Shown: positions 43,904-51,801, numbered from the stretch's first letter. The stretch: DNA of 64,000 nucleotides from JAOUEA01 sp963797635 (GCA_963797635.1 CAWCPZ010000008.1:1-64000), one strand, 5' to 3'. A program made the numbers and translations. Notes: generated from the sequence alone by a model not told the origin.

Positions 43904-45463
43904 ATGAGTGCTTCATGGCTCAAGCGAGCGCTGGTGACATCCGCGCTCGCGGCAGGAGCGATGATGCTGAGCGGAGGCGTGGCCCATGCCGGGGATCTTC
44001 CCGGTGGCGCCCCCGACCCGGTGTCCTCGATCCTCCAGGATCAAACCGCTAGCAACACCAACAGCACCGATCAGGACGCAGACGCGACGGCGTCGACCGA
44101 CCAGGTCAACATCAACGCGCCGATCTCGATCCTGAGTTCGGGTGCCAACGGTGGCGATGTCGATCAGTCGAACCAGGCTGACACCGACGCCACGGCTGGG
44201 AACGGCAACTGGACCGACCAGACGGTCGACCAGAGCCAAGCGGCCGTGCTGGACGGCGGACCCGGCTCGGGTTCGATCGACCAGAGCCAGACCGGCACCA
44301 ACAGCAACGACACGACCCAGAACAGCGATGCCGACGCCAGCACGGGGCAGTGGAACATCAACGTCCCGGTCAGCATCCTCAGTTCAGGGTCGAACGGCGG
44401 CGACGTGGATCAGTCGAACACGGCTGACACGAACGCCACCGCAACGAACCACAACGGGACCGACCAGACGGTCGACCAGGACCAGAGCGCCGACGCGCAG
44501 GGCAGCCACGGGTGCGGCTGTGACCACGGTGACGCCCAGGGTTCGGTCTCGCAGGACCAGACCGGCTCCAACACCAACGACACCAGCCAGACGGCTGGTG
44601 CCGACGCCAGCACGGGGCAGTGGAACATCAACGCCCCGATCAGCATCCTCAGCTCGGGCTCGAACGGGTCCGACGGCTGTGGGTGCTACGGCAGCGGACA
44701 TGGTGGCGGCGTGGACCAGAGCAACGACGCCGACACCACCGCCACGGCCGGCAACCTGAACTGGACCGACCAGACGGTCAGCCAGGACCAGGACGCCGAC
44801 CTGCAGGGCGGCGGAGTGTCCTGCTGGAGCTGCGGCTCCGGCGCCGGTTCGATCGACCAGCACCAGACCGGTTCGAACGACAACACCACCGATCAGGATG
44901 CCGACGCCACGGCGACGACCGACCAGTCGAACGTCAACGCGCCGATCTCGATCCTGAGCAGCGGTGCCAACGACGGCGACGTCACGCAGTCGAACTCGGC
45001 CGCGACGACCGCCGACGCGTTCAACGGCAACGCCACGCATCAGGCCGTCAACCAGGGCCAGCATGCGTCGGTCGAGGGCAACGACGGGGGCCACGGCTAC
45101 GGTCATCACGACCAGCCCTGTGGCTGCCCCTATCCGTCGCCCTACCGGAACGACGGCGGCTACCCGCACGACTGCGGGTGCGCTGGTGTCGGCTCGATCC
45201 AGCAGGACCAGACCGGCTCCAACACCAACGACACGACCCAGGACGCGACCGCGGACGCTTCGACCCACCAGTCGAACGTCAACAAGCCCTTCGCGTTCCT
45301 GAGTTCGTTCGGCGACCACGGGTGCGGCTGCACCGGTGGTGGTGGCGGTGTGAGCCAGTCCAACGACGCGGACACCCACGCGGTGGCGGGCAACCTCAAC
45401 GCCACGCAGCAATGGATCGGTCAGTACCAGTCCGCGCTGACCGGGAAGGGGGTGGCCGCCTGA
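43904..45463 (+). CDS. Secreted Gln/Asn/Asp-rich repeat protein with curlin-like motifs and CGC inserts
   Basis: 519 residues, ATG 43904 with AAGGAGA at 43891-43897. Signal peptide KRALVTSALAAGAMMLSGGVAHA. The mature protein has five repeats starting at codons 67, 149, 239, 341 and 456. Each opens Q-x-N-(I/V)-N-x-P-(I/V/F)-(S/A)-(I/F)-L-S-S, then DQSNxADTxATAxNxNxTDQTVxQ, and closes with S-(I/V)-x-Q-x-Q-T-G-(S/T)-N-x-N. The last step is close to the curlin repeat (S-x5-Q-x-G-x-x-N). Cys occurs only as CGC or CWSC in inserts of repeats 2-5. No anchor or wall-sorting motif is present. I infer an exported beta-solenoid or amyloid-like surface fibre; no family name is known to me. Confidence 0.75.
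   Translation: MSASWLKRALVTSALAAGAMMLSGGVAHAGDLPGGAPDPVSSILQDQTASNTNSTDQDADATASTDQVNINAPISILSSGANGGDVDQSNQADTDATAGNGNWTDQTVDQSQAAVLDGGPGSGSIDQSQTGTNSNDTTQNSDADASTGQWNINVPVSILSSGSNGGDVDQSNTADTNATATNHNGTDQTVDQDQSADAQGSHGCGCDHGDAQGSVSQDQTGSNTNDTSQTAGADASTGQWNINAPISILSSGSNGSDGCGCYGSGHGGGVDQSNDADTTATAGNLNWTDQTVSQDQDADLQGGGVSCWSCGSGAGSIDQHQTGSNDNTTDQDADATATTDQSNVNAPISILSSGANDGDVTQSNSAATTADAFNGNATHQAVNQGQHASVEGNDGGHGYGHHDQPCGCPYPSPYRNDGGYPHDCGCAGVGSIQQDQTGSNTNDTTQDATADASTHQSNVNKPFAFLSSFGDHGCGCTGGGGGVSQSNDADTHAVAGNLNATQQWIGQYQSALTGKGVAA
44102..45463 (+). repeat. Five coding repeats of increasing length
   Basis: Repeat starts at nt 44102, 44348, 44618, 44924 and 45269; lengths 82, 90, 102, 115 and 64 codons. 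The growth comes from Gly/His/Cys-rich inserts after the TVxQxQ step; the framework stays constant. Confidence 0.75.
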
Positions 45464-45481
45464 CCTGAAGACGTCCGGGAG

Positions 45482-45512
45482 CGGTCACAACGACTACCCC
45501 TCATCGTGACCG
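45482..45512 (+). terminator. Hairpin after the repeat-protein gene
   Basis: CGGTCAC (45482-45488) pairs with GTGACCG (45506-45512), 19 nt past the stop. Confidence 0.45.
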
Positions 45513-45516
45513 TCGC

Positions 45517-45556
45517 GCCGCCGGCCGGGTACCTGTCCTTCCGCCCGGCCGGCGGC
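45517..45556 (+). terminator. GC-rich terminator hairpin
   Basis: Perfect 13-bp stem GCCGCCGGCCGGG with CCCGGCCGGCGGC around a 14-nt loop. No T tract. Directly follows the weaker hairpin and separates the repeat genes from the ribosomal operon. Confidence 0.7.
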
Positions 45557-45629
45557 CCTCCCGGCGATCCGGCTCAGCCGGAGGGCCAGGCGGTGTCAGA
45601 GCCCGCTGCTAGCGTTCGCGGCGTTCCCG

Positions 45630-45679
45630 TACACTGCTGGGCGACCCTCATTTCCTTTCTGCTCCCTCTCATGTGAGGG
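45630..45679 (+). promoter_or_regulatory. rpsF promoter and leader hairpin
   Basis: TACACT at 45630-45635 is a good -10 box, giving a leader of about 65 nt. It contains hairpin CCCTC-TCATGT-GAGGG (45664-45679) followed by a GGCCGTCC stretch. Leaders of rpsF often bind S6:S18 through a CCG-bearing stem; this is a candidate only. Confidence 0.4.
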
Positions 45680-45706
45680 GGCCGTCCAGACCAGAGGAGG
45701 TGAAGA

Positions 45707-46069
45707 TTGAGGGAGTACGAGATCATGCTCATCCTGCCCGCCGAGGCCGACGAATCCGTCGTGTCCACGGCGATGGACCGCATCACCAAGGTGATTTCCG
45801 CCAGCGGTGGTGAGGTCTCCAACATCGATCGCTGGGGTCGCCGGCGCTTCGCCTACGAGCTGAAGCACCTCACCGAGGGCTATTACGTGGTGGCCAAGTT
45901 CACCGCGCAGCCCGAGACCCAGGCCGAGTTGGATCGTGTCCTGAACCTGGCCGATGAGGTCATCCGGTTCAAGGTCCTGGTCCTGCCCGAGCAGCGAGCG
46001 AACTCGCGTCAGAACCGACGCGACCAGAAGGAAGCAGCTTCTTCCCCCGTCCCCGCCGAGACGGCGTGA
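45707..46069 (+). CDS. rpsF: 30S ribosomal protein S6
   Basis: 120 residues. Start is TTG 45707, supported by AGAGGAGG at 45693-45700 and by the family N-terminus MREYEIMLILPAEA. DRWGRRRFAYELKHLTEGYYVVAKF is the S6 signature. Ala/Glu-rich C-terminal tail, common in actinobacteria. Head of the rpsF-ssb-rpsR-rplI operon. Confidence 0.97.
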   Translation: MREYEIMLILPAEADESVVSTAMDRITKVISASGGEVSNIDRWGRRRFAYELKHLTEGYYVVAKFTAQPETQAELDRVLNLADEVIRFKVLVLPEQRANSRQNRRDQKEAASSPVPAETA

Positions 46070-46102
46070 GGACGTGGACCCAGAACAGGTGGTGAGGCAA
46101 CC

Positions 46103-46567
46103 ATGGCGAGTGACAACCAGGTGACCCTGGTGGGCAACCTGACCGACGATCCCGAGCTGCGCTACACGCCCAACGGTGCGGCGGTGTGCAAGTTCCGGAT
46201 CGCCGTGAACCGCCGTATCCCGGACGGTGCCGGTGGCTGGAAGGACGCGGAAGCGTCGTACTTCAGCGTCAACTGCTGGCGCAGCCTGGGCGAGAACGTG
46301 GCCGAGTCGCTGACCCGCGGATCGCGCGTGGTCGTGGCCGGGCGCCTGAACTACCGCTCGTGGGAGAACCAGGACGGCGAGAAGCGCAACGCCATCGAGA
46401 TCGAGGCCGACGAGGTCGGTCCCAGCCTCCGGTGGGCCACGGCACGGGTCGAGCGGCAGTCCCGCTCCACCAGCGCCAGCTCATCCGGTGACTGGGGCGA
46501 GAAGGTCGCGGCTCCGGTCGGCGGTGGCGGAACCGATCAAGAGGAGAACCCACTGGATGCCGGCTAA
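46103..46567 (+). CDS. ssb: Single-stranded DNA-binding protein
   Basis: 154 residues. OB fold: NQVTLVGNLTDDPELRYTPNGAAVCKFRIAVNRR, FSVNCWRSLGENVAESLTRGSRVVVAGRLNYRSWE. The C-terminus is short and ends EENPLDAG; it is acidic but lacks the terminal Pro-Phe that recruits partner proteins in nearly all bacterial SSBs. The last 11 nt overlap rpsR, which may have reshaped the end. Canonical position between rpsF and rpsR. Confidence 0.95.
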   Translation: MASDNQVTLVGNLTDDPELRYTPNGAAVCKFRIAVNRRIPDGAGGWKDAEASYFSVNCWRSLGENVAESLTRGSRVVVAGRLNYRSWENQDGEKRNAIEIEADEVGPSLRWATARVERQSRSTSASSSGDWGEKVAAPVGGGGTDQEENPLDAG

Positions 46568-46832
46568 AGGAAAAGGCGGCCCGAAGCGCCGCAAGGAAAA
46601 GGACGAGAAGGCCTGGCAGAAGAAGGGCAAGCGCAAGTTCTGCATCTTCTGCAAGGACCGCGTCGACTACATCGACTACAAGGACACCATCACGCTGCGC
46701 AAGTTCGTCTCGGAGCGGGGCAAGCTGCGTGCTCGCCGCGTCACGGGCAACTGCGTGCAGCATCAGCGCGACGTCGCTTCGGCGGTCAAGAACGCGCGCG
46801 AGATGGCGCTGATGACCTACTCGAGCCGATGA
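46557..46832 (+). CDS. rpsR: 30S ribosomal protein S18
   Basis: 91 residues from ATG 46557, inside the ssb end, with GAGGAGA at 46541-46547. CIFCKDRVDYIDYKDTITLRKFVSERGKL and RVTGNCVQHQRDVASAVKNAREMALM are typical of S18. Two CxxC-like Cys (FCIFC) are kept, the zinc-binding C+ form. Confidence 0.97.
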   Translation: MPAKGKGGPKRRKEKDEKAWQKKGKRKFCIFCKDRVDYIDYKDTITLRKFVSERGKLRARRVTGNCVQHQRDVASAVKNAREMALMTYSSR

Positions 46833-47281
46833 AGGTCATCCTCCAGAAGCCCGTCGACAAGCTCGGTGTGCCCGGCGATGTCGCCGATGTTGCCGACGGC
46901 TACGCGCGCAACTACCTGATCCCCCAGGGCATGGCGGTCAAGGCCAGCAAGAACATGGTCAACCACGCCGACAGCCTCCGCCGTGCCCACGAGAAGCGCC
47001 GCTACGCCATGAAGGGCGAATACGAAGCCCAGGCATCCAAGGTGATCTCGGGCGGCCCCATCCGCGTCTCGGCCAAGGCCGGCGAGGAAGGCAAGCTGTT
47101 CGGGTCGGTCACCGCCGAGCACATCGCCGCGGCGATCAAGGCCCAGTCCGACGTCGACATCGACAGGCGTGACGTGCGGCTCGACGAGCCCATCCGCTCG
47201 ATCGGCACCCACGAGGTGAAGATCCACCTGTTCACCGACGTCGAGCCCATCATCACGGTCGAGGTCGAACCCGAAGGCTAG
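46829..47281 (+). CDS. rplI: 50S ribosomal protein L9
   Basis: 150 residues, ATG 46829 overlapping rpsR by 4 nt. N-domain MKVILQKPVDKLGVPGDVADVADGYARNYLIPQGMA, long connecting helix (ANEKR-type) and C-domain GKLFGSVTAEHIAAAI. Last gene of the operon; followed by structured element A. Confidence 0.97.
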   Translation: MKVILQKPVDKLGVPGDVADVADGYARNYLIPQGMAVKASKNMVNHADSLRRAHEKRRYAMKGEYEAQASKVISGGPIRVSAKAGEEGKLFGSVTAEHIAAAIKAQSDVDIDRRDVRLDEPIRSIGTHEVKIHLFTDVEPIITVEVEPEG

Positions 47282-47312
47282 GCAGCGAACCGAAACCGGG
47301 TGGTCTCGCGTG

Positions 47313-47372
47313 AGGCCCCCGGGGCACAGCGCCCAGGGAAAGAAACGCCCTAGTCGCTGACCCCGGGGGCCT
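47313..47372 (+). ncRNA. Structured 3' element A with AAAGAAACG loop
   Basis: Three stacked stems: outer AGGCCCCCGGGG (47313-47324) with 47361-47372, inner CAGCG (47327-47331) with CGCTG (47355-47359), apical AGGG (47335-47338) with CCCT (47348-47351), and loop AAAGAAACG (47339-47347). It starts 31 nt after rplI. A partner with the same plan lies on the other strand at 47435-47496. Could be a terminator with a protein- or RNA-binding loop. Confidence 0.6.
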
Positions 47373-47434
47373 TCGCACGTCCCCGTCACGCTTGACCGTC
47401 CGGATCACGGTGAGCGCGTCCCGAAGCTCTGGAA

Positions 47435-47496
47435 CGGGCCCGGGGGTCGCCGCGAGGAGGCGTTTCTTTCCTCAGCGCGGTGTGCCCCCGGGCCCG
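47435..47496 (-). ncRNA. Structured 3' element B with identical AAAGAAACG loop
   Basis: Minus-strand counterpart: outer stem CGGGCCCGGGGG (12 bp, 47485-47496 with 47435-47446), inner CCGCG (47476-47480) with CGCGG (47450-47454), apical GAGG (47470-47473) with CCTC (47457-47460), loop 47461-47469. The stems differ from element A in sequence but keep pairing; the loop is identical. The 5' half includes the last codons and TGA of the MFS gene. Confidence 0.6.
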
Positions 47497-48726
47497 CTGT
47501 CGGACGCATCTGGTTCTTCACGTCCGTCCTCAGGGTTGATCCTTGGGAGCAGGCGGGTGGCGAGGAGGACGACCGCGAAGGTGCCTGCTGCTCCGATGAG
47601 GAAGACGGTTCGGGCTGAGGTGGCGTCGAGGAGGGGGCCGCCGGCGGCGTAGGCGAGGCCTCCGCCGACGAAGGCTGCGGTGGAGGTCAGGCCGAAGACG
47701 CGGCCGAGCATCGCTCGGGGGACCGATCGTTGGAGCAAGGTGTCGGAGGCCACGTTGTCGGCGCCGTTGCCGGCTCCGCTCACCGCCTGGGCCGCCACGG
47801 CGAACCACACCGCGGGAGCGACGGCGGTCAGGAGGGTGCCCAGCCCGGTCATCGCCCAGCCACCGATGAAGAGTGCGCGTGGCGTGATGCTCGAGGCCCG
47901 CCGGCTCAGCATGACGGAGGCCACCAACATGCCGACGCCGAAGGCCGACGCCACGGCGCCGAACCCGGCCGGGCCCGCCCCGAGTTGGTCGCGAGCCAGG
48001 AAGACCAGTGCGACGTTGTCGATCCCGGCGAACGCCACCCCGAGGAACAAGGTCACCACGACGGCCCGGGCGACGGGATGGGATCGCGCATAGGCCAGAC
48101 CTGCCCGCATCTCCGGCATGAACCGTTCGCGGTCGGCCCGGCGCACCGACGGCAGGAGCTTCGGCACGCCGAGCAGCAGGAGCGCCGAGAGCAGGAAACT
48201 TCCCGCGTCGACCGCCAATGCGCCTCGCACGTCGATGACGGCCACCAACGCCCCACCGATCAGCGGCCCGAGGGCCACCTGGAGGTTGAGCGCGGTGCCG
48301 AGCCACGCGTTCGCGTTCACCAGGTCGGCGTCCTCGACCAGGGCGGGGACCGCGCTGCGGCCAGCGGGCGCGAACAACGTGTCGAGCGTGGACGCCGCCG
48401 CCATCACCACGAGGAGCCAGGCCATCGAGGGCAGGAACCAGGCCGCGGCACCGAACAGCACGGCCCGCCCCAGGTCGCACCCGATCATCAGCGTGCGCTG
48501 ATCCACACGATCCGCCACGGTGCCGGCGACCGGTCCCAGCAGGTGCGGCAGCGCCTGGGCCAACAGCAGCGCCGCCACCGCGGTTCCCGTCCCGCGTGTG
48601 TCCTGGATGTAGATGACCAGGGCGGTGAGCGCGATCCCGTCACCGATGAAGGAGATCGCTCGAGCGCTCCACATCCGCCGGAACACCCGCGTTCGAGCGC
48701 AGGACGTTGGCTCGCGCCGCCGTCAT
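47472..48726 (-). CDS. MFS transporter (frameshift near the start)
   Basis: About 418 residues with 12 predicted helices, of the MFS_3/enterobactin-exporter-like group. ATG 48726 overlaps the ArsR stop (ATGA) and opens MTAARANVLRSNAG; an extra base near 48690 separates it from VFRRMWSARAISFIGDGIALTALVIYIQD. Motif A-like loop: GPVAGTVADRVDQRTLMIGCDLGRA. Substrate unknown; drug or siderophore export is usual. Coupled to its ArsR regulator. The C-terminal tail is encoded by the stem of element B. Confidence 0.85.
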
Positions 48727-49301
48727 GGTGCGGTCGTTTCCGTGCGGGGGGTTCGGAACGAGAACAGGCCGATCGTGTGCGGTTCGGCGTCCGGGGCCTC
48801 CGGGTCGTGCAGACGGATCAGGCGAGCCAGGGCCTCCTCGACGATCGTCTCCGCCTCCGCGCGGTCGGGCGCCCGGATCGCGAGCTCCCGCAGCGACAGG
48901 ACGTCGTGGACCGTGTCGTCCGGGCGCTGGTCGAGGGCGGCGGCGTCCAGACGACGTTCGAGTTCGCGCACGAGGCTCCGGCGGATCGCGACGTTCAACT
49001 CGGGGGGCGCGTCGGCGTCGAGGTCGATCCACAGCCCTTCGGGCACGCGGAACAGCAGCGCGGTGCCGCCTCGATCGACCCGCTCTCCGGCGGGGACGGC
49101 GATGTCCGCATCGACCAGCTTGTGCAGGTGGAACCGAGCGCTGCCGAAGCGAAGGTCGAGTCGCCGAGCCAGATCCGAGGCCGACAGGGCCTCGCCCCGC
49201 AGCAGCACCACCATGCGGACCCGGATCGGGTGCGCCAAGGCTCGCATCGCCGCCAGATCCGAACGACGTGACGACCGGTGGGTGCTCGCTTCGTGGGCCA
49301 T
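48723..49301 (-). CDS. ArsR-type winged-helix regulator
   Basis: 192 residues from ATG 49301. HTH: RALAHPIRVRMVVLLRGEALSASDLARRLDLRFGSARFHLHKLVDADIAV. A long C-terminal effector region of about 120 residues follows, with PEGLWIDLDADAPPELNVAIRRSLVRELERRLD. No metal-binding cysteines. It likely represses itself and the coupled MFS gene; AACAAGTGTT, a small dyad at 49316-49325, sits next to a TATAAC-like -10 on the minus strand. Confidence 0.85.
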   Translation of the reverse strand: MAHEASTHRSSRRSDLAAMRALAHPIRVRMVVLLRGEALSASDLARRLDLRFGSARFHLHKLVDADIAVPAGERVDRGGTALLFRVPEGLWIDLDADAPPELNVAIRRSLVRELERRLDAAALDQRPDDTVHDVLSLRELAIRAPDRAEAETIVEEALARLIRLHDPEAPDAEPHTIGLFSFRTPRTETTAP

Positions 49302-49315
49302 CGCTGCTACCCTAC

Positions 49316-49325
49316 AACAAGTGTT
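49316..49325. promoter_or_regulatory. Short dyad, possible ArsR operator
   Basis: AACA-CT-TGTT on the minus strand, 15 nt before the regulator's ATG and touching a TATAAC -10-like hexamer (49324-49329). Short arms, so tentative. Confidence 0.3.
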
Positions 49326-49370
49326 ATATGGTTGGCGGCCTCCTTCGAATGTCACTGGTGTGATTCACAC

Positions 49371-49463
49371 TTGTCCACATGGGTTTCCACATGTGGAAAG
49401 CGCAGGTCAGGGCCGGAGTGACAAGGAATCTCGGCTCGCGACCTGCGGATCTGCAATCCACAG
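49371..49463. promoter_or_regulatory. DnaA-box-like cluster upstream of dnaB
   Basis: TTGTCCACA (49371-49379) is an exact actinobacterial-type DnaA box. TTTCCACATGTGGAAA (49384-49399) is a perfect 16-bp palindrome made of two facing TTTCCACA sites. CAATCCACA follows at 49454-49462. All lie within 180 nt of the dnaB start. Possible DnaA control of dnaB. Confidence 0.5.
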
Positions 49464-49550
49464 GGGTTATCAACTGTCGGAGCTACCTCATGCGTCGTAG
49501 CGTCCCGGGGTTGAGGGGTCCGGCGTCGACAGGGGGAGGGGTGCACGGCC

Positions 49551-50915
49551 ATGGCACGCACGGCTGACGAACTCCGAACCGTATCCCTGGACGACCGCCG
49601 CGTCCCGCCGCAGAACCTCGAGGCCGAGGAATCGGTGCTGGGATCCATGATGCTCTCGGCCGAGGCCATCGCCGACGTCGTCGAGATCTTGGACATCGAG
49701 GACTTCTATCGCTCGGCCAACGCCAAGATCTACTCCACGCTCCGAGGCCTGTACGCGCGGGGCGAGCCCGTCGACATCATCACCGGTATCGAGGCGTTGC
49801 GCGCCGACGGTCTGCTCGACGAGGTGGGCGGGCAGCTCTATCTGCGAGATCTCGTCGACCAGGTCCCCACGCCGGCCTCGGCGGGCCACTACGCGCAGAT
49901 CGTGGCGCGCTCCGCCCTTCGTCGCCGGCTCATCTCGGCCGCCGCCGACATCATGGATCTCGCCTACGCCAGCACCGAGGACGCCGACGTGGTCGCCGAC
50001 AGTGCCGAGCAGCGGATCTACGACGTGGCCCGCCGCGAGGACCACGAGGACGTCGCGGTGCTGCGCGAGCTGGTCAACCAGGCGATGGTGGACCTCGAGT
50101 CCATCCAGAACCGAGACTCGGCGTTCACGGGGCTGCCGACAGGCTTCGTCGACCTCGACAACCTGATGTCGGGCCTCCAGCCCGGCAACCTCATCGTCAT
50201 CGCTGCGCGGCCGGGCATCGGCAAGAGTTCGCTGGCCATGAACATGGCGCGCAACATCGCGGTCGAAGGTGCACCCGTGGCGATGTTCTCGCTGGAGATG
50301 TCGCGCATGGAGATCGGCATGCGACTGCTGTGCGCCGAGGCTCGCGTGCCGTGGGATCGGATCCGCAACAAGCGCGTCGGCCCCGACGACTGGCAACGGG
50401 TGGTGCATGCCGCCGAGATCCTGCACGATGCCCCGCTGTCCATCGTCGACTCGGGCAACGTCAACATCGTCGACATCCGCGCCAAGGCCCGGCGCATGCG
50501 CACGGGCAACCAGGGGCTCTCGCTCATCATCGTCGACTATCTCCAGCTCATGACCAGCCCCAACGCCCGCCGGCCCGACAGCCGTCAGCAGGAGGTCGCC
50601 GAGATCAGCCGGAACCTCAAGCTCCTGGCCAAGGAACTGCATGTGCCCGTGGTGGCGCTCTCCCAGCTCAACCGCAACCCGGAGGCGCGCGCCGACAAGC
50701 GACCCCAGCTGTCCGACCTCCGCGAGTCGGGCGCCATCGAACAGGACAGCGACGTCGTCATGTTCATCCACCGTGACGACGCCGACCCAGAGAAGAAGAA
50801 GCACGCCGAGCTCATCGTCGCCAAGCACCGCAACGGGCCCACCGACACCATCCGGCTCAGCTTCGAACCGTCGCTCACCCAGTTCCGGAACGCCGCGCGC
50901 GACATGGGCGCGTGA
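49551..50915 (+). CDS. dnaB: Replicative DNA helicase
   Basis: 454 residues from ATG 49551. N-terminal DnaG-interaction domain (PPQNLEAEESVLGSMMLS), linker, then RecA-like domain: Walker A ARPGIGKSS with K225, SLEMSRMEIGMRLLCAEARV, Walker B LSLIIVDYLQLM, VVALSQLNRNPEARADKRPQLSDLRESGAIEQD and MFIHRDD. No intein is inserted, unlike several actinobacterial dnaB genes. Encircles the lagging strand and unwinds the fork. Confidence 0.97.
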   Translation: MARTADELRTVSLDDRRVPPQNLEAEESVLGSMMLSAEAIADVVEILDIEDFYRSANAKIYSTLRGLYARGEPVDIITGIEALRADGLLDEVGGQLYLRDLVDQVPTPASAGHYAQIVARSALRRRLISAAADIMDLAYASTEDADVVADSAEQRIYDVARREDHEDVAVLRELVNQAMVDLESIQNRDSAFTGLPTGFVDLDNLMSGLQPGNLIVIAARPGIGKSSLAMNMARNIAVEGAPVAMFSLEMSRMEIGMRLLCAEARVPWDRIRNKRVGPDDWQRVVHAAEILHDAPLSIVDSGNVNIVDIRAKARRMRTGNQGLSLIIVDYLQLMTSPNARRPDSRQQEVAEISRNLKLLAKELHVPVVALSQLNRNPEARADKRPQLSDLRESGAIEQDSDVVMFIHRDDADPEKKKHAELIVAKHRNGPTDTIRLSFEPSLTQFRNAARDMGA

Positions 50916-51616
50916 GCCCCACCCGCACCGAACCTGCCGACTGGACCCCTCCCGACCGCCGGCGCATCCGAGCCATCTACCGGCGGCTCGACACCTACTT
51001 CGAAGGCGAGCTCGCGCCGCCTCGCGCCGCCGATCCGCTCGACGAGCTGATCTTGACCGTGCTGTCACAGCACACGAGCGACCTCAACGCCGAGCGGGCG
51101 TTCGCCGATCTGCAGCGCGTGTTCCCCGGCGGGTGGCAGCAGGTCGTGGACGCGCCGACCGTCGGAGTGGCCGATGCGATCCGGAGCGGCGGACTCGCCA
51201 ACTCGAAGGCTCCCCGGATCCAAGCGATCCTGCGCGAGGTGCGCGATCGCGAGGGGTCGTTCGACCTCTCGAGGCTGCGCGCCATGAGCGACGCCGAGGC
51301 TCGCGACTACCTGATCGGCTTGCCCGGCATCGGACCGAAGACCGCGGCGGTGGTGCTCAGCTTCGCGCTCGGCCGCGACGCGATGCCCGTCGATACGCAC
51401 GTGCATCGAGTCACCAAGCGGCTGGGGTTGATCCCTCCGAAGGCCACCGCGGAACGCGCCGACCGCATCCTGCACGAGCTGGTGCCCGACGGGATGCGCA
51501 CGCCGCTGCACGTGGCGTTCATCCGGCTGGGACGGGAGATCTGCAAGGCGCCCACGCCGCGATGCCGGCAGTGCCCGTTGAAGGATCTGTGTCCGACGGC
51601 GCCGCGATACCTGTGA
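50912..51616 (+). CDS. nth: Endonuclease III
   Basis: 234 residues, GTG 50912 overlapping dnaB by 4 nt. Helix-hairpin-helix LPGIGPKTAAVVLSFALG with catalytic Lys, catalytic Asp in PVDTHVHRV, and the 4Fe-4S cluster ligands in CKAPTPRCRQCPLKDLC (spacing 6-2-5). Removes oxidised pyrimidines with AP-lyase activity. Fusion to a dnaB operon is not general in actinobacteria. Confidence 0.95.
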   Translation: MSPTRTEPADWTPPDRRRIRAIYRRLDTYFEGELAPPRAADPLDELILTVLSQHTSDLNAERAFADLQRVFPGGWQQVVDAPTVGVADAIRSGGLANSKAPRIQAILREVRDREGSFDLSRLRAMSDAEARDYLIGLPGIGPKTAAVVLSFALGRDAMPVDTHVHRVTKRLGLIPPKATAERADRILHELVPDGMRTPLHVAFIRLGREICKAPTPRCRQCPLKDLCPTAPRYL

Positions 51617-51633
51617 GGTTCGCGGGACTCCGT

Positions 51634-51707
51634 TGGAGCGGGTGAGGGGAATCGAACCCCCGTTTCAAGCTTGGGAAGCTTGCGTTCTACCATTGAACCA
51701 CACCCGC
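51634..51707 (-). tRNA. tRNA-Gly (anticodon CCC)
   Basis: Acceptor stem GCGGGTG with CACCCGC, D arm with TTCAATGGTAGAA, anticodon stem CAAGC/GCTTG with loop TTCCCAA (anticodon CCC), T arm GGGGG-TTCGATT-CCCCT, discriminator T and an encoded CCA. All stems pair. Confidence 0.95.
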
Positions 51708-51786
51708 ATCTCACGCCCGTTCGTGCGGCGTGAAGGCGACAGTGTAGCGAGCCGCGGTGCCCTCGCGCGAGCCCGACACGACCTGC

Positions 51787-51792
51787 TAGCTT
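51787..51792 (+). promoter_or_regulatory. -10 box TAGCTT before trpD
   Basis: Extended form TGCTAGCTT, ending 9 nt before ATG 51802. Confidence 0.4.
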
Positions 51793-51801
51793 GCCCGAAC
51801 C

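Noticed and set aside
49371..49463. Replication origin
   Set aside because: DnaA-type boxes are few, there is no AT-rich unwinding region and neither dnaA nor dnaN is near; kept only as a possible regulatory cluster.
49551..50915. Intein in dnaB
   Set aside because: The P-loop and later motifs are continuous at normal length.
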